Position numbers and translations under genes: made by a program. DNA of 64,000 nucleotides from CBDBZL01 sp965213545 (GTDB lineage: Bacteria > Pseudomonadota > Alphaproteobacteria > Sphingomonadales > Sphingomonadaceae), in NCBI GenBank assembly GCA_965213545.1, contig CBDBZL010000002.1, positions 310,001 through 374,000 of the forward strand, given 5' to 3'. How positions within the stretch are numbered: the stretch's first letter is position 1; each line of letters begins with the position of its first letter. The notes beneath the pieces are model-generated. The model had not been told where the DNA came from. It was given only the letters and a program-made list of their open reading frames with translations, and searched no databases. Positions 25,554 to 35,141 of this stretch are shown one piece after another.

Positions 25554-26059
25554 TCCATGATCAGCCGAAGATCGCGCTCGATGTCCCAGCGACCATCCTC
25601 GAAACGCATCCGGTAAAGCGCCGAGAGCGAAGATGTCGCACCCGCAGTGTAGCCCGCCCAGCCCTGGCAGTCGGTGTCGCTCGAACAGACGAAGCTGTGG
25701 ATGGTGAAGACCAGCGCCGGTTTGCCGCTTGTGCGGTCTTGCCACCCGGCCTGTTGCCAGTCGCAACGGGCAAAAGGCGCCAGCCGGTCGAAACGGGCAA
25801 TGAGCGCGGTCTCATCCACATCCGGAAGCGCTTCCACTGAGTTACCTTCGCTGATGCCAAGACACACGGTGGGCGGGGCGACGATATCAGCCGCGAAGTA
25901 ATCCGCCAGCAGATGCTCGGCCAGCGCCAAGCGCGGCTGGTCGCGATCGACGGCCAAGGGCGCAAGATCGGCGGGCCCAGTCTCGTCCATCGGGCTGTCA
26001 TAGACACAAGCGGCGAGCAGCAGTGCGAAAACCAGGGCCATCGCATGACGCATCCTCAT
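25550..26059 (-). CDS. Lipoprotein of unknown function in the recN-ligA operon
   Basis: A 169-residue predicted lipoprotein. The N-terminus MRMRHAMALVFALLLAAC ends in a good lipobox (LAAC), with Val and Tyr following the Cys. The mature domain has four further Cys residues (VCLGIS, RCDWQQ, FVCSSDTDCQGW), probably paired in the periplasm. No domain is recognised. Both ends overlap neighbours by 4 nt (ATGA), so it is translationally coupled to recN and ligA. Any link to DNA repair is not evident. Confidence 0.8.
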   Translation of the reverse strand: MRMRHAMALVFALLLAACVYDSPMDETGPADLAPLAVDRDQPRLALAEHLLADYFAADIVAPPTVCLGISEGNSVEALPDVDETALIARFDRLAPFARCDWQQAGWQDRTSGKPALVFTIHSFVCSSDTDCQGWAGYTAGATSSLSALYRMRFEDGRWDIERDLRLIME

Positions 26060-27729
26060 ACCCCCTCCAGCAGCCGGTCCGCTTGCGCACGGGCTTCGCG
26101 GGTTATTTCGGCGCCTGACAGCATTCGTGCGATCTCCTCTTGCCGCCCGTCCGCATCGAGCAGGCTTACCGAGGTTCGCGTGACGATGCCCTCGCTCGAC
26201 TTGGCGATCAGGTAATGCCGCCCGCCGCGCGCGGCCACCTGCGGCGAATGGGTGACGGCCAGAAGCTGCCCGCCGGCAGAGCCATTGGCCAGCCGCGCCA
26301 GCCGATCGCCGATGGCACTGGCCACGGCGCCGCCAACCCCGCGGTCGATCTCATCGAAGATGATCGTCGCCGCGCCACCCTCCTCGGCCAGCGCCACCTT
26401 TAGTGCCAGGATGAAGCGCGACAGTTCCCCGCCACTGGCGATCTTGGCCAGCGGGGCGAAATCGGCGCCCGGGTTGGTGGCGATGACGAACTCGGCCACG
26501 CTCTTGCCGTGCGGTCCCCAACGCTCTTCGGGTAGCACCGCGATCCTGGTCTGGAAGCGCGCGGTGTCGAGCTTGAGCGGGGCCAGTTCGGCAGCCACCG
26601 CCTTGTCGAGCCGCTTGCCGGCCTTGAGGCGCAGGCGATGAAGCGCTTCTGCCGCCCCGTCATAGGCAGCGCGGGCGGCATCGGCTTCTCGCTCGAGCGC
26701 CACCAGATCGGCCGCGCCATGATCGAGCGCGTCGAGACCGGATCGCAATTCGCGCATCTTGGCCGGGAGTTCGTCCACCTGGCACGAGTGCTTGCGGGCG
26801 AGCGCGCGCAGCTCGAACAGGCGCCGCTCGATCCTGTCGAGTTCGGCGGGATCGTGCTGCAGCGCTTCGCCGGCGGCGGCGAGCTTTTCTTCGGCCTCAC
26901 CCGCCTCAATCACCGCACGGTCGAGCGCGGCGAGCGCTTCGCCCAGTAGCGGATGTTCCGGCGCGATCCGGTCCAGCCGGCGGGCGGCGGCGCGCAGCCG
27001 AGCAAGCGGCGCGTCCGAACCGTCCCATACCGTGCGCAGATCTTCCAGGTCGCCCGCCAACCGCTCGCCCTTCTGCCGGTCGGCACGCGTGAGGGCGAGC
27101 GTCTCCTCTTCGCCTTCGAGCGGTTCGATTGCGGTCAGCTCAGCAAGATAGGAAAGCGAGAGATCTTCATCCGCGCGCGCCGCGGCCAGCGAAGCGTGCG
27201 CCTCGGCCAGCCTGCCGGCGATCTGCTGCCACTGCTTCCAGGCCAGCGCGACCGGAGCAAGGTCGGCATCGGCGAAGCGGTCGAGCAGTGCGCGATGGCC
27301 GCGCGGATTGACCAGGCCGCGATCATCATGCTGGCCGTGCAGTTCCACCAGCGCCGGGGAGATCTCACGCAGCATTGCCACGCCCACCGGCTGATCGTTG
27401 ACAAAGGCCTTGGAGCCCCCGTCCGCCCGCAGCCGGCGGCGCAGGATCAGCGGTTCGCCTGGCTCGAGTTCAAGATCGGCCTCAGCCAGAGTCTCGCTCA
27501 CCAGGGGCGGCAGGCGGTCGAACTCGAAGGTGGCGACGACGCTCGCCTGATCACTGCCGGCGCGCACCAGCGCGTTGTCCGCGCGGTCCCCCAGCACCAA
27601 GCCGAGCGCGTCGAGCAGGATGGATTTGCCCGCGCCGGTCTCGCCCGTAAGCACGCCGAGACCCGGCGCAAAGGCAAGATCGAGCGCTTCGATAAGGACG
27701 ATGTTGCGGATCGCGAGCGAGGTCAGCAT
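26056..27729 (-). CDS. recN: DNA repair protein RecN
   Basis: An SMC-like ATPase acting in double-strand-break repair. It is 557 residues. The N-terminal Walker A is GVLTGETGAGKSILLDALGL, with a long coiled coil in the middle third. The ABC signature is IASGGELSRFILALK, and Walker B is TIIFDEIDRGVGG. ATG 27729 (MLTSLAIRNIVLIE) matches the family N-terminus, not the longer frame to 27771. It lies about 113 nt after bamD and overlaps the lipoprotein gene. Confidence 0.96.
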   Translation of the reverse strand: MLTSLAIRNIVLIEALDLAFAPGLGVLTGETGAGKSILLDALGLVLGDRADNALVRAGSDQASVVATFEFDRLPPLVSETLAEADLELEPGEPLILRRRLRADGGSKAFVNDQPVGVAMLREISPALVELHGQHDDRGLVNPRGHRALLDRFADADLAPVALAWKQWQQIAGRLAEAHASLAAARADEDLSLSYLAELTAIEPLEGEEETLALTRADRQKGERLAGDLEDLRTVWDGSDAPLARLRAAARRLDRIAPEHPLLGEALAALDRAVIEAGEAEEKLAAAGEALQHDPAELDRIERRLFELRALARKHSCQVDELPAKMRELRSGLDALDHGAADLVALEREADAARAAYDGAAEALHRLRLKAGKRLDKAVAAELAPLKLDTARFQTRIAVLPEERWGPHGKSVAEFVIATNPGADFAPLAKIASGGELSRFILALKVALAEEGGAATIIFDEIDRGVGGAVASAIGDRLARLANGSAGGQLLAVTHSPQVAARGGRHYLIAKSSEGIVTRTSVSLLDADGRQEEIARMLSGAEITREARAQADRLLEGV

Positions 27730-27842
27730 GGGGGGCTGGACGGTTGTAGGGGGTACAAGACCCCGGTGCAATCACGCCCGGTGCACACCTGCGGAGCAAG
27801 GCCGGGCGATCGCTTCCATCGCACGGCTTGCTCAGGCCTCCG

Positions 27843-28652
27843 TCAGCCGCCGCCGGTCGTGGCTAGCGTCTGGGGGGCCTCGTCGCCAAGCAATTCGAAG
27901 GCCTTTTCATACCACTGGGTCCCGGGATAATTGGCCCCCAACACCGCGGCATAGCGTTTGGCCTCCTGCGGCAGGCCGAGCGCCAGGCTGGTCTCGGTCA
28001 GGCGATACAGCGCTTCGGGAGCATGGCTGGTGGTCTCATATTGCTCGATTGCGTTCTGGAAACGCAGCTGCGCCGCCAGCCACTTGCCCGTGCGCTGGTA
28101 GAACCGCCCGATCTCCATCTCCTTGCCGGCGAGATGGTCATTGACCAGGTCGATCTTCAAACGCGCATCGGCGGCATAGCGCGAACGCGGGTAGCGCCGC
28201 TCCACTTCGGTCAGCGCCTGCAAGGCCTGACGCGTGATCGCCTGGTCGCGCTCGACATCACTGATTTGTTCGTAATAGCTCAGCGCAATGAGGTAATAGG
28301 CGTAAGGCGCGTCCTTGTTGCCCGGATGAATGGCCAGAAAGCGCGTTGCCGCCTGTATCGCCTCATTATAATCGCGGCGGGCGTAGTAGGTGAAGGCGCT
28401 CATCAGCTGTGCGCGGCGGGCCCAGGGCGAATAGGGATGCTGGCGCTCGACCTCGTCGAACAGCGCCGCGGCCACCTGCAGATCGCCGCGATCGAGCCGG
28501 TCCTTGGCGGCGCCGTACAGCGATTCGACATCGCGCGCGACATAGGCCAGATCCTCGTCATCCCCCCCACCGCCAAGCGTAGCGCAGCCTCCCGCAGCCA
28601 TAGCGGCGGCGGCAAGAGCCAGGATTGTTCGACTGGTGAGGCGCGGTTTCAT
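27843..28652 (-). CDS. bamD: Outer membrane protein assembly factor BamD
   Basis: The essential lipoprotein of the BAM complex that folds outer-membrane beta-barrels with BamA. It is 269 residues. The lipobox (MAAGGC) ends a signal peptide starting MKPRLTSRTILAL. Five TPR-like repeats follow, including AAALFDEVERQHPYSPWA and EAIQAATRFLAIHPGNKDA, which are typical of BamD. ATG 28652 is the family start, and the frame extending to 28790 is a shadow. The gene order bamD-recN-ligA is common in alphaproteobacteria as I recall. Confidence 0.94.
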   Translation of the reverse strand: MKPRLTSRTILALAAAAMAAGGCATLGGGGDDEDLAYVARDVESLYGAAKDRLDRGDLQVAAALFDEVERQHPYSPWARRAQLMSAFTYYARRDYNEAIQAATRFLAIHPGNKDAPYAYYLIALSYYEQISDVERDQAITRQALQALTEVERRYPRSRYAADARLKIDLVNDHLAGKEMEIGRFYQRTGKWLAAQLRFQNAIEQYETTSHAPEALYRLTETSLALGLPQEAKRYAAVLGANYPGTQWYEKAFELLGDEAPQTLATTGGG

Positions 28653-28756
28653 CGCCGTGCCTATATCGGCGAGCGCGCTGAACGCCAAGTGAAGTGAGGC
28701 GGATATCGGCGGATGGGCAGCCCCGGCCCTACGAGAGGTCGGCGTTGCGCACGAAA

Positions 28757-28784
28757 AAAGGGGGCAGCTTGCGCCACCCCCTCT
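28757..28784 (-). terminator. Rho-independent terminator after the large TonB receptor
   Basis: On the minus strand AGGGGG (28782-28777) pairs with CCCCCT (28764-28759) across a 12-nt loop. A run of six T (28759-28754) follows directly. It begins about 35 nt after the receptor stop codon, the classic arrangement. Confidence 0.8.
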
Positions 28785-28817
28785 TCTCATTCGATCCGCC
28801 GGAAAGCCGGCGACGTA

Positions 28818-31802
28818 TCAGAACCCCAGGTTCACCGTGACGGCATAGCGACGGCCAAGCGCGTCGTAGGTCGAGGGATAGATATTGCCGCTGTTGAAGG
28901 CGGTGGCGCCGATATTGCTGCCCACGATCTTGGGCTTGTTGTCGGTCAGGTTGGAGACCGTGAAGATGAAGCTCGCCGTCTCCATGATCCGGGCCCTGAG
29001 GCTGAGGTCGAAATAATGCTCGGCGCCGATGGTGGTGAACTCCTCGAGGAAGTCATTGCCCTCCGGCGTCGGCTCGTACTCGACGCCATCGATGAAGCGC
29101 CAATTGAGGGACAGCGAGAACGGATCGACATGAACCGTCGTCCGCTGGTTGAACGAGAACTCCGGAATGATCGAGCCCGACAGCGAACAGTTGATGCTGT
29201 AGAAGCCCACGCACTCGCGGCTGTTCCCGGGGGCGTCCTGGTTGGCCTTGAACTCGTGGTTGTTGGTCCAGTTACCCGCGAAGTTGAGGTCGAGACCAAA
29301 GGTATCGAACTCGGTGGTGTAATTCAGAACCAGATCGATACCGTCGGTAAAGATGCGGCCCTGGTTGGTCGAGAGCAACGGCAGACCCGGGGTGGTGGCC
29401 ACCGAACCGAACAGGTTGCCCGTCGCCGGGTTGCGCCGGATCGACGTACAGGCCGGATCGTTGGGACTGCCGTTACCGGTGGCACCCGGTCCGAAGCAAG
29501 CGTCGAACACATCGCCGATATTGGGCTCGGTGATCGCATCGCGCAGGACGATGTTGTAATAATCCACCGTCGCCGAGAAGCCCGGCACGATATCGGGCTG
29601 GAACACCATGCCCAGCGTCCAGGTATAGGCGTTCTCCGCATCGAGGTCGGGGTTACCACCAAAAGTGACGTTCACCTGGCCTGCCGGATCCACGATGATC
29701 GAACCGATCGACGAGGCCGGGGCGCCCTGCGCGAGACAGGTTGCCCTAAGCGCCGCATTATTGACCGGAGCCGCGCCCGTGCACGGATCGGAAGCGAAGT
29801 TATCAAGACCCGTGGTATTGGGCTCGAACAACTCGCCGATGTTCGGTGCACGCGTCACCCGCTGGTAACCGCCACGTACCTGGAACCCGTCGACCGGAGT
29901 GAAGGTCGCGCCCGCCTTCCAGGTGAATTCGCCACCCGTCGTGGAGTATTCTGAAAAGCGCGCACCGGCCTCGATCGTCAGTTCGCGCGCGAACGACAGG
30001 TCCGACAGGACCGGGATCGCCACCTCGCCGAAGAACTCGTAGACGTCATAGCCGCCGAAGAAGTCCGGATTGGCCGCGCCTGCACCGAGCACTTCACCCG
30101 GGGTCTGGCTGAGCAGATCGGATGTCGAGCTGGCGGTGTAGTCGCGATACTCGGCACCCGCCGCGATGGCGATGGGGTCGGCATTGCCGAACAGGCTGAA
30201 AAGGTCACCTTCGATGAACGCCTGCACCTGGCTGAGCGAAGTGTTGACCGCGCCCGTGGTTGCCACATCGATGAAGTCCTGGTTCGCCTGCGTGATGCTA
30301 CCGAGCGGCCCGAACAGGTTGATCGGCACGCAGCCGCCGCTCGGATCGAGGCACTCGTTAGGGTTCGTCGCGCGCACCGACTGCTCGAGCCGGCTGAGGC
30401 TGCCATAGCCGGTCACCCGGTTCAGGTTCTGGCTCTCGCCATAGGCGCCGAAGATCTCCCAGCCGAAATTATCGAACAGCTCGCCACGCACGCCCGCCTT
30501 GAGCTGGAAAAGCTGGGTCTTGTACTCGGTGTTGCGGGTGCCAAACTCGACGAAGCGGCGGCCGTAATCGAGAGCCACTTCGCGATAGTTCGGGTCGTTC
30601 GGATTGGTGGCAACGGCGGCTGCGTTACACTCGGCCGGAGTAAACAAGGGCTGCACCCCGGGGACTTCGGCGTTGGCATCGAAGCCGCAGATCTGGTTGC
30701 GGATACCCGCCGGCAGGAACGGGTTGGACAGCGGTGTGTCGATCACGTTGCGGAACGTACCCGTCGGCGCCACGATGGTCTCGGTGGTACTCTGAACGAA
30801 CAGACCCTCGCCAAACAGCTCCAGTCCGTCCGAGACTTCGAAACGCGCGGTGCCGAACATCCGGTACTGCTCCAGCGGTAGCTGGAAGAGGTTGAACGGG
30901 TTGAAGTTGAACGAGTCCCTCGAACCCACATACGGGATCAGCGACTGACCGTCGGGAGAGACGATCCGGGTGCCGCTATTGGTACCTGGGACGGTGATAA
31001 CGCTGGGAACGGTGGTTGAAGAACCGCCCGCATTGCCGGAGAACGAGCTGATGTTGAACTCGCCGAAATCACGGTCACCCTGGAACACCGCCTCGCGGTT
31101 GGTATAGCCGATGCTCAGCGTGGCATTGCCGCGCCCGTCCTCGAAATTGCCGCCTACGGTCAGGTCGATCCGCTGCGTAAGGCCATCGCCAAGCTCGGTG
31201 ATCTGATTGGTGGCGGAAATCTCCGCGCCTTCGAAATTGCTGCGGGTGATGAAGTTGACCACGCCCGAGATGGCGTCCGCACCATAAGTGGCACCCGCAC
31301 CGCCGGTAAGCACGTCGGTGCGCTCGAGCATGGCGATGGGGATGACATCGACATTGGTCGGCCCATCGAAGGTAGCGGGCACGATGCGCGTACCGTTGAG
31401 CAGCGTCAGGTTCCGCTGGCTGCCGATGCCGCGCAGATCGAGGAAGGTCGAGCCGCCATTGCCGTTGTTAACGTTACCACCGACGTTGGGAACGATGCCG
31501 GGTACTTCGCGCAGCACGTCCTCGACCACCACAGCGCCCTGAAGCTCGAACTCTTCCTGCGAGACCACCGCGACGGGGCTGGCCAGCTCGAGATTGGGAT
31601 TGCTGATGCGCGTGCCGGTAACGATGATTGTCCCGCGGTCCTGCACAGGGACGAAGGCGTCGTCTTCCTGCGCGGCTTCCTGCGAAGTGATGCCGCCTTC
31701 CTGAGCAAAGGCGGGGGTCGACACGAGTGCCAGCGCAAGGGCCATGCCCCCGGCGCCAAGGTAAAGGCCGTGCCTGGTGCTGCCGTGCTTGGTGCTGATC
31801 AT
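28818..31802 (-). CDS. TonB-dependent receptor, large sphingomonad type
   Basis: A 994-residue outer-membrane active-transport receptor powered by TonB-ExbBD. It has a signal peptide (LALALVSTPAFA, cut before QEGG). The plug domain has IIVTGTRISNPNLELASPV, VEDVLREVPGIV, LDLRGIGSQRNLTLLNG and GGAGATYGADAISGVVNFI. A 22-strand barrel ends in RRYAVTVNLGF. Several Cys pairs lie in the barrel (for example CLDPSGGC and CVGFYSINC), probably disulfide-closed extracellular loops. AAGGA about 10 nt before ATG 31802 supports the start. The substrate is unknown; this type in Sphingomonadales is often linked to peptides or carbohydrates. No partner gene is adjacent. Confidence 0.94.
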   Translation of the reverse strand: MISTKHGSTRHGLYLGAGGMALALALVSTPAFAQEGGITSQEAAQEDDAFVPVQDRGTIIVTGTRISNPNLELASPVAVVSQEEFELQGAVVVEDVLREVPGIVPNVGGNVNNGNGGSTFLDLRGIGSQRNLTLLNGTRIVPATFDGPTNVDVIPIAMLERTDVLTGGAGATYGADAISGVVNFITRSNFEGAEISATNQITELGDGLTQRIDLTVGGNFEDGRGNATLSIGYTNREAVFQGDRDFGEFNISSFSGNAGGSSTTVPSVITVPGTNSGTRIVSPDGQSLIPYVGSRDSFNFNPFNLFQLPLEQYRMFGTARFEVSDGLELFGEGLFVQSTTETIVAPTGTFRNVIDTPLSNPFLPAGIRNQICGFDANAEVPGVQPLFTPAECNAAAVATNPNDPNYREVALDYGRRFVEFGTRNTEYKTQLFQLKAGVRGELFDNFGWEIFGAYGESQNLNRVTGYGSLSRLEQSVRATNPNECLDPSGGCVPINLFGPLGSITQANQDFIDVATTGAVNTSLSQVQAFIEGDLFSLFGNADPIAIAAGAEYRDYTASSTSDLLSQTPGEVLGAGAANPDFFGGYDVYEFFGEVAIPVLSDLSFARELTIEAGARFSEYSTTGGEFTWKAGATFTPVDGFQVRGGYQRVTRAPNIGELFEPNTTGLDNFASDPCTGAAPVNNAALRATCLAQGAPASSIGSIIVDPAGQVNVTFGGNPDLDAENAYTWTLGMVFQPDIVPGFSATVDYYNIVLRDAITEPNIGDVFDACFGPGATGNGSPNDPACTSIRRNPATGNLFGSVATTPGLPLLSTNQGRIFTDGIDLVLNYTTEFDTFGLDLNFAGNWTNNHEFKANQDAPGNSRECVGFYSINCSLSGSIIPEFSFNQRTTVHVDPFSLSLNWRFIDGVEYEPTPEGNDFLEEFTTIGAEHYFDLSLRARIMETASFIFTVSNLTDNKPKIVGSNIGATAFNSGNIYPSTYDALGRRYAVTVNLGF

Positions 31803-32110
31803 TGTCGCGGTATCCTTGTTCGAGCGAGCCGGCGTCGTGATCCGGCTCCTCAGAGTTACGAGCCGTACAGAGTGTGCTTTTGGCGCACCCTCGGACAGCG
31901 GTTGCGCGCCTTTTTTCCTTTTCGCGCGGATACATCAAAGGATTTGTGACATTTCGCCCAATGTTTGTCGCGCACTGTAACCCAGGCGCAACATGGCAGC
32001 GCCGCGCTTATCAGGCGTGCCGCTTCGATGACGGGCGGGCGAGGCGTGCACGGACCAGCCCTGCACGCCCTTAATTTATCCCTTGGCTATCAACCCGTTG
32101 GTTGCCGCAC
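31803..32110. other. 308-nt intergenic region upstream of the large TonB receptor
   Basis: No gene is seen. The part nearest 31802 must contain the receptor leader and promoter on the minus strand. It includes an AT-rich, purine-rich tract on that strand (about 31909-31922) flanked by GCGCG at 31904-31908 and CGCGC at 31923-31927. The far part carries a hairpin at 32043-32069. Confidence 0.6.
32043..32069. repeat. Hairpin GGCGTGCA-N11-TGCACGCC
   Basis: A perfect 8-bp inverted repeat 42 nt beyond the stop of the broken Tat-exported gene. On the minus strand it follows that gene and could act as its terminator, but it lacks a T-tract there. The AT-rich CTTAATTTAT follows it on the plus strand instead. 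Confidence 0.5.
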
Positions 32111-32911
32111 TCAGTCGAGCCGCAGCTCGAACTCGAAGCGATAGTTGGGTGCGAACGCGTTGGGGAAGTTGGAGAAGCTGCGCAGAAGCGAAGTGTTGCG
32201 TCCCAGCATCCGCTCGACCACCTGGCCGCGGGCGAACTTAAACCGTCCGGTGCCGCCGGTAATAGCGCGGGCCTGCACCATGCGCTCGGCATCATCGCCG
32301 TCGTCGCCGCCGTTCGAGACCAGCATCTCGGGCATGAGATTATCGCTGGTCATGCGGCCGAACACGTAGTTCTGAGTGGTGAGCAGATGCGGCTCGGTGC
32401 GCTTGGTCTCGATCACCGTGCCCAGCGTATCGGTATATTCCGGGAATCCGTTGATGATCGCCCAGCCGCGCGACAGCCAATGGCCGCTCGGCTCGGCGCG
32501 GGTGAAGTCGCAAACGCGCTGATACTGCACCGAGCGCCTGCCGGGGCGCAATTCGGTAATTTCTGTGGGAGCGGGAATGGTCCCACCGGGATAAAGCGCG
32601 CCTTCGACGTAGAAGGTGTCGCCGCGAACATCGATGTTGAAATAGTCCTGGCTATCCTTGGGTCCGATCCGGCCCGAGGGGTCAATCGCATCGGTGTGGC
32701 CGAGCACCGCCACATCGACTGCAAAGCGCACGATGCCGCTGGCATCGGGCTAAAGAGTCAGCCAGTCTTCCACCGGGGGCAGCATCATGGTCGAGGATGG
32801 CGATTGCACCCCCTGCGCGGCCGCCGCCAGCGGCAAGGCGCCGCCAGCCGCTGCCGCAATTCCGGTCATTCCGGCCATCCGCATGAAGTCGCGCCGATCG
32901 TTGATTCTCAT
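32111..32911 (-). pseudogene. Tat-exported barrel-like protein, interrupted by an in-frame TAG
   Basis: The frame opens at ATG 32911 behind GGAGAGG with a twin-arginine signal (MRINDRRDFMRMAGMTG, then an Ala-rich hydrophobic run). It reads to VEDWLTL and stops at TAG 32752-32750. It then continues in the same frame as PDASGIVRFAVDVAVLGHTD to a normal end at 32111, about 266 codons in all. The C-terminal ITGGTGRFKFARGQV resembles the GTGRYxGARG strand of allene-oxide-cyclase/dirigent-like barrels, which is a weak similarity. It follows the broken TonB receptor by 33 nt, so the pair was probably one operon. Only the 206-residue C-terminal part would be called by a simple gene finder. Confidence 0.72.
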
Positions 32912-32944
32912 ATGCCGATCCTCTCCATCATACTGTCTGTCCGC

Positions 32945-35114
32945 CTAGAACCTGATTCGTCCCTGCAGCGTGTAGCTGCGCAGCGGAGCGGGCAAGTGCA
33001 CGCGGTCAAGCGGCGATACGCCGACCGGGAAGGTCGAGAAAATGAGCAGCGAGGTCCGCTCGTTGAACAGGTTCCGTACCAGGAAACCGAGCTCCCAAGC
33101 ATCGTCATTCGCTCCCACGCCAAGGCGCAGGTCGGTTTTGGAGAAGCCCTCCTGCACATGCGAAGGGTCGAGCGTGTCCTGGAAGTTAATGTCCGACTGG
33201 TAGGTGGTCGTCCAAATGACAAGGTAGTCGAGCTCGTCGGTAAGCGGTTGCTCGACGCTCAGATTGATATTGCCCGTCCACTCGGGCGAGTTCTGCAGCC
33301 GGTCGCCACTGCGATCCTGCGTGATGCAGGCAGGCCCGGCATCGAAGCGGCACGGGCCGTTGGGATAGGCGGTGGAGAAAGCATCAAGATAGGCCAGGGC
33401 ATCCCGAAATGCTGATCCCGGGCGCCGGCGTGATCCCAGCATCGAGTTCGACACCGCGGGTGCGCGCACCCGCCGCATTGCTGGTGATGTAGGTGGCGGT
33501 GTCCTGGTCGAGCGATGATTTCTGCAAGTCGGTATAATCGGCCTGGAACGCCGCTATGTTGAAGAAGGCGTCGATCGCCGGGAACAGCAGCTTGGCGCCG
33601 ACCTCATAGCTTTCGGCCTGTTCGGGCTCGAGCAGGAACTCGCGGAAGGTCGTTGCCGATTCGGTGAACGCCCCGCCCTTGGCGCCTTCGGCGTAGCGAG
33701 CGTAGACCGTGACATCGCGGTTGGGTTGCCAGATGAGATCGACGGTGGGTGACAGCTCCTCCTCGCTGAACTCGGCGACAAAGGATGGACGCGGCACGAC
33801 GAAGACCGAGCCTCGCACCGGGAAATTGTCGATCCGCCCGGATGCCGAGCCCTCCTTGTCTATGCGCGTCCACCGCAACCCGACGCCGAGCTTGAGCTGA
33901 TCGATCGGCCGCCAGTTGACCGCACCGAAGACGGCAAGCACGTCGGTTTCCTGAGAGAAATCACGCGTGGTCCGCTGGTTGAGCGCGGGCGGCGGCGGGA
34001 CATCGATCCGAGTCTCGCGATAGATGTCCGAGCTCGACTGCTCGATATACCCGCCCACGATATAGTCGATCGCCCCGCCTGTCGGTGAGGATATCCGCAC
34101 CTCCTGCGAGAACTGTTCGAAATCCTCGAAGTTCTGCGGCACCAGTCTTGCCGGTCGGCGCGCCTGGATATTGAAGGCCTGCCCGTAATCATAGGCGGAA
34201 TAGGACGTTATCGAAGTCAGGAGGTGATCGCCGACGTCGATCCCCACATCGATCAGCGCGTTGAACGAGTCCGAAGTGTCGCGCAGCGGCGCCAGTTCGT
34301 CGTCCGTATCGACCATGTAATCGGGTTCAGCGCCGGCCCGCACGAACTCGAACGGCGCGCCGATGATCTGGGTGTCGCCGTATTCGACCTTGGCGAAGAC
34401 GGTGGCGCCCTCGGGCCGCCAGAGCAGCGAGACCCGTCCCAGCAGATCCTCGCGCACCGGTTCCTTGCGATCGAGCACGATATTGTCGAGCCATCCCCGA
34501 TCGTTCGAATAGCGGGTGGCGAAACGGATCGCCAGGTCGTCGGTCAGCGGGCCACCGGCGCCTACCTGCACCGCATGGCTGCCGCGCTCGAACTCGTAGT
34601 CGGCGGCAAGATCGGCTTCCATGTTGAACGAGGGGCGCCGCGTGGTAACGCTGATCGCGCCAGCCGAGGTATTGCGTCCGAACAGCGCGCCCTGCGGTCC
34701 GCGCAGCACCTCCACCCGTTCGACATCGAAGAAGGACTGCATGAACTGCCGGTTGCGCCCGCCATAGACCTGGTCGACGAACAACGCGACCGACTGCTCG
34801 AAGCTGAGCGTATTGCCCGAGGTGCCGATCCCACGGATGAAGATCGACGCATTGGCCGGTGTGTCGGTGATCGACAGGTTGGGCACGCGCGATTGCAGGT
34901 CGATGAACTGGTCTATGCTCAGGTCCTCGAGCTTCTTGCCGTCCTGAACGCTGATCGAAATGGGAACGTCCTGCAGCCGCTCAACGCGCTTTTGCGCGGT
35001 GACGATAATTTCGGCGGTGAGCCCCTCGTCGGGATCGACGTCCTGCGCCGTCGCCATCCCGCTCCAGGATGACGATGCCAACAATCCGAGCGCAAGCGCG
35101 TGCCGCCTAATGAT
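32945..35114 (-). pseudogene. TonB-dependent receptor, frameshifted and lacking a standard start
   Basis: An outer-membrane receptor. The plug has EIIVTAQKRVERLQDVPISI, FIRGIGTSGNTLSFEQSV and VERVEVLRGPQGALFGRNT. The barrel ends RSYTLQGRIRF. The frame from the N-terminus runs to a stop at 33384, whereas the C-terminal part is in the next frame. Removing one base near 33405 restores ISISG-ALAYLDAFSTAYPNG, and the length 2170 nt is 3n+1. At the 5' end GGGGGAG is followed by ATC-ATT-AGG (ATC at 35114-35112) where a start is expected. The peptide IRRHALALGLLASSS then forms a signal sequence. Only TTG codons at 35087 and 35084 or ATG 35057 remain as starts. Confidence 0.85.
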
Positions 35115-35141
35115 ATTGTCTCCCCCAACCCAGTATCATTG

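Noticed and set aside
27755..27785. Direct repeat CCCGGTGCA in the recN-bamD gap
   Set aside because: There are two short copies only, with no regular spacing or further copies. It is not a repeat array.
28713..29954. 413-codon plus-strand frame opposite the large TonB receptor
   Set aside because: It is a shadow of an intact gene that has a proper terminator.
31904..31927. GCGCG / CGCGC flanking a pyrimidine-rich tract upstream of the large TonB receptor
   Set aside because: The arms are only 5 bp and made of the commonest dinucleotides in this genome, which is too weak for an operator or terminator call.
32102..33415. 437-codon plus-strand frame across the decayed TonB/Tat pair
   Set aside because: I considered it as an alternative gene because both opposite genes are broken. 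Its composition is that of an antisense shadow, and the minus strand carries signal peptides, plug and barrel motifs.
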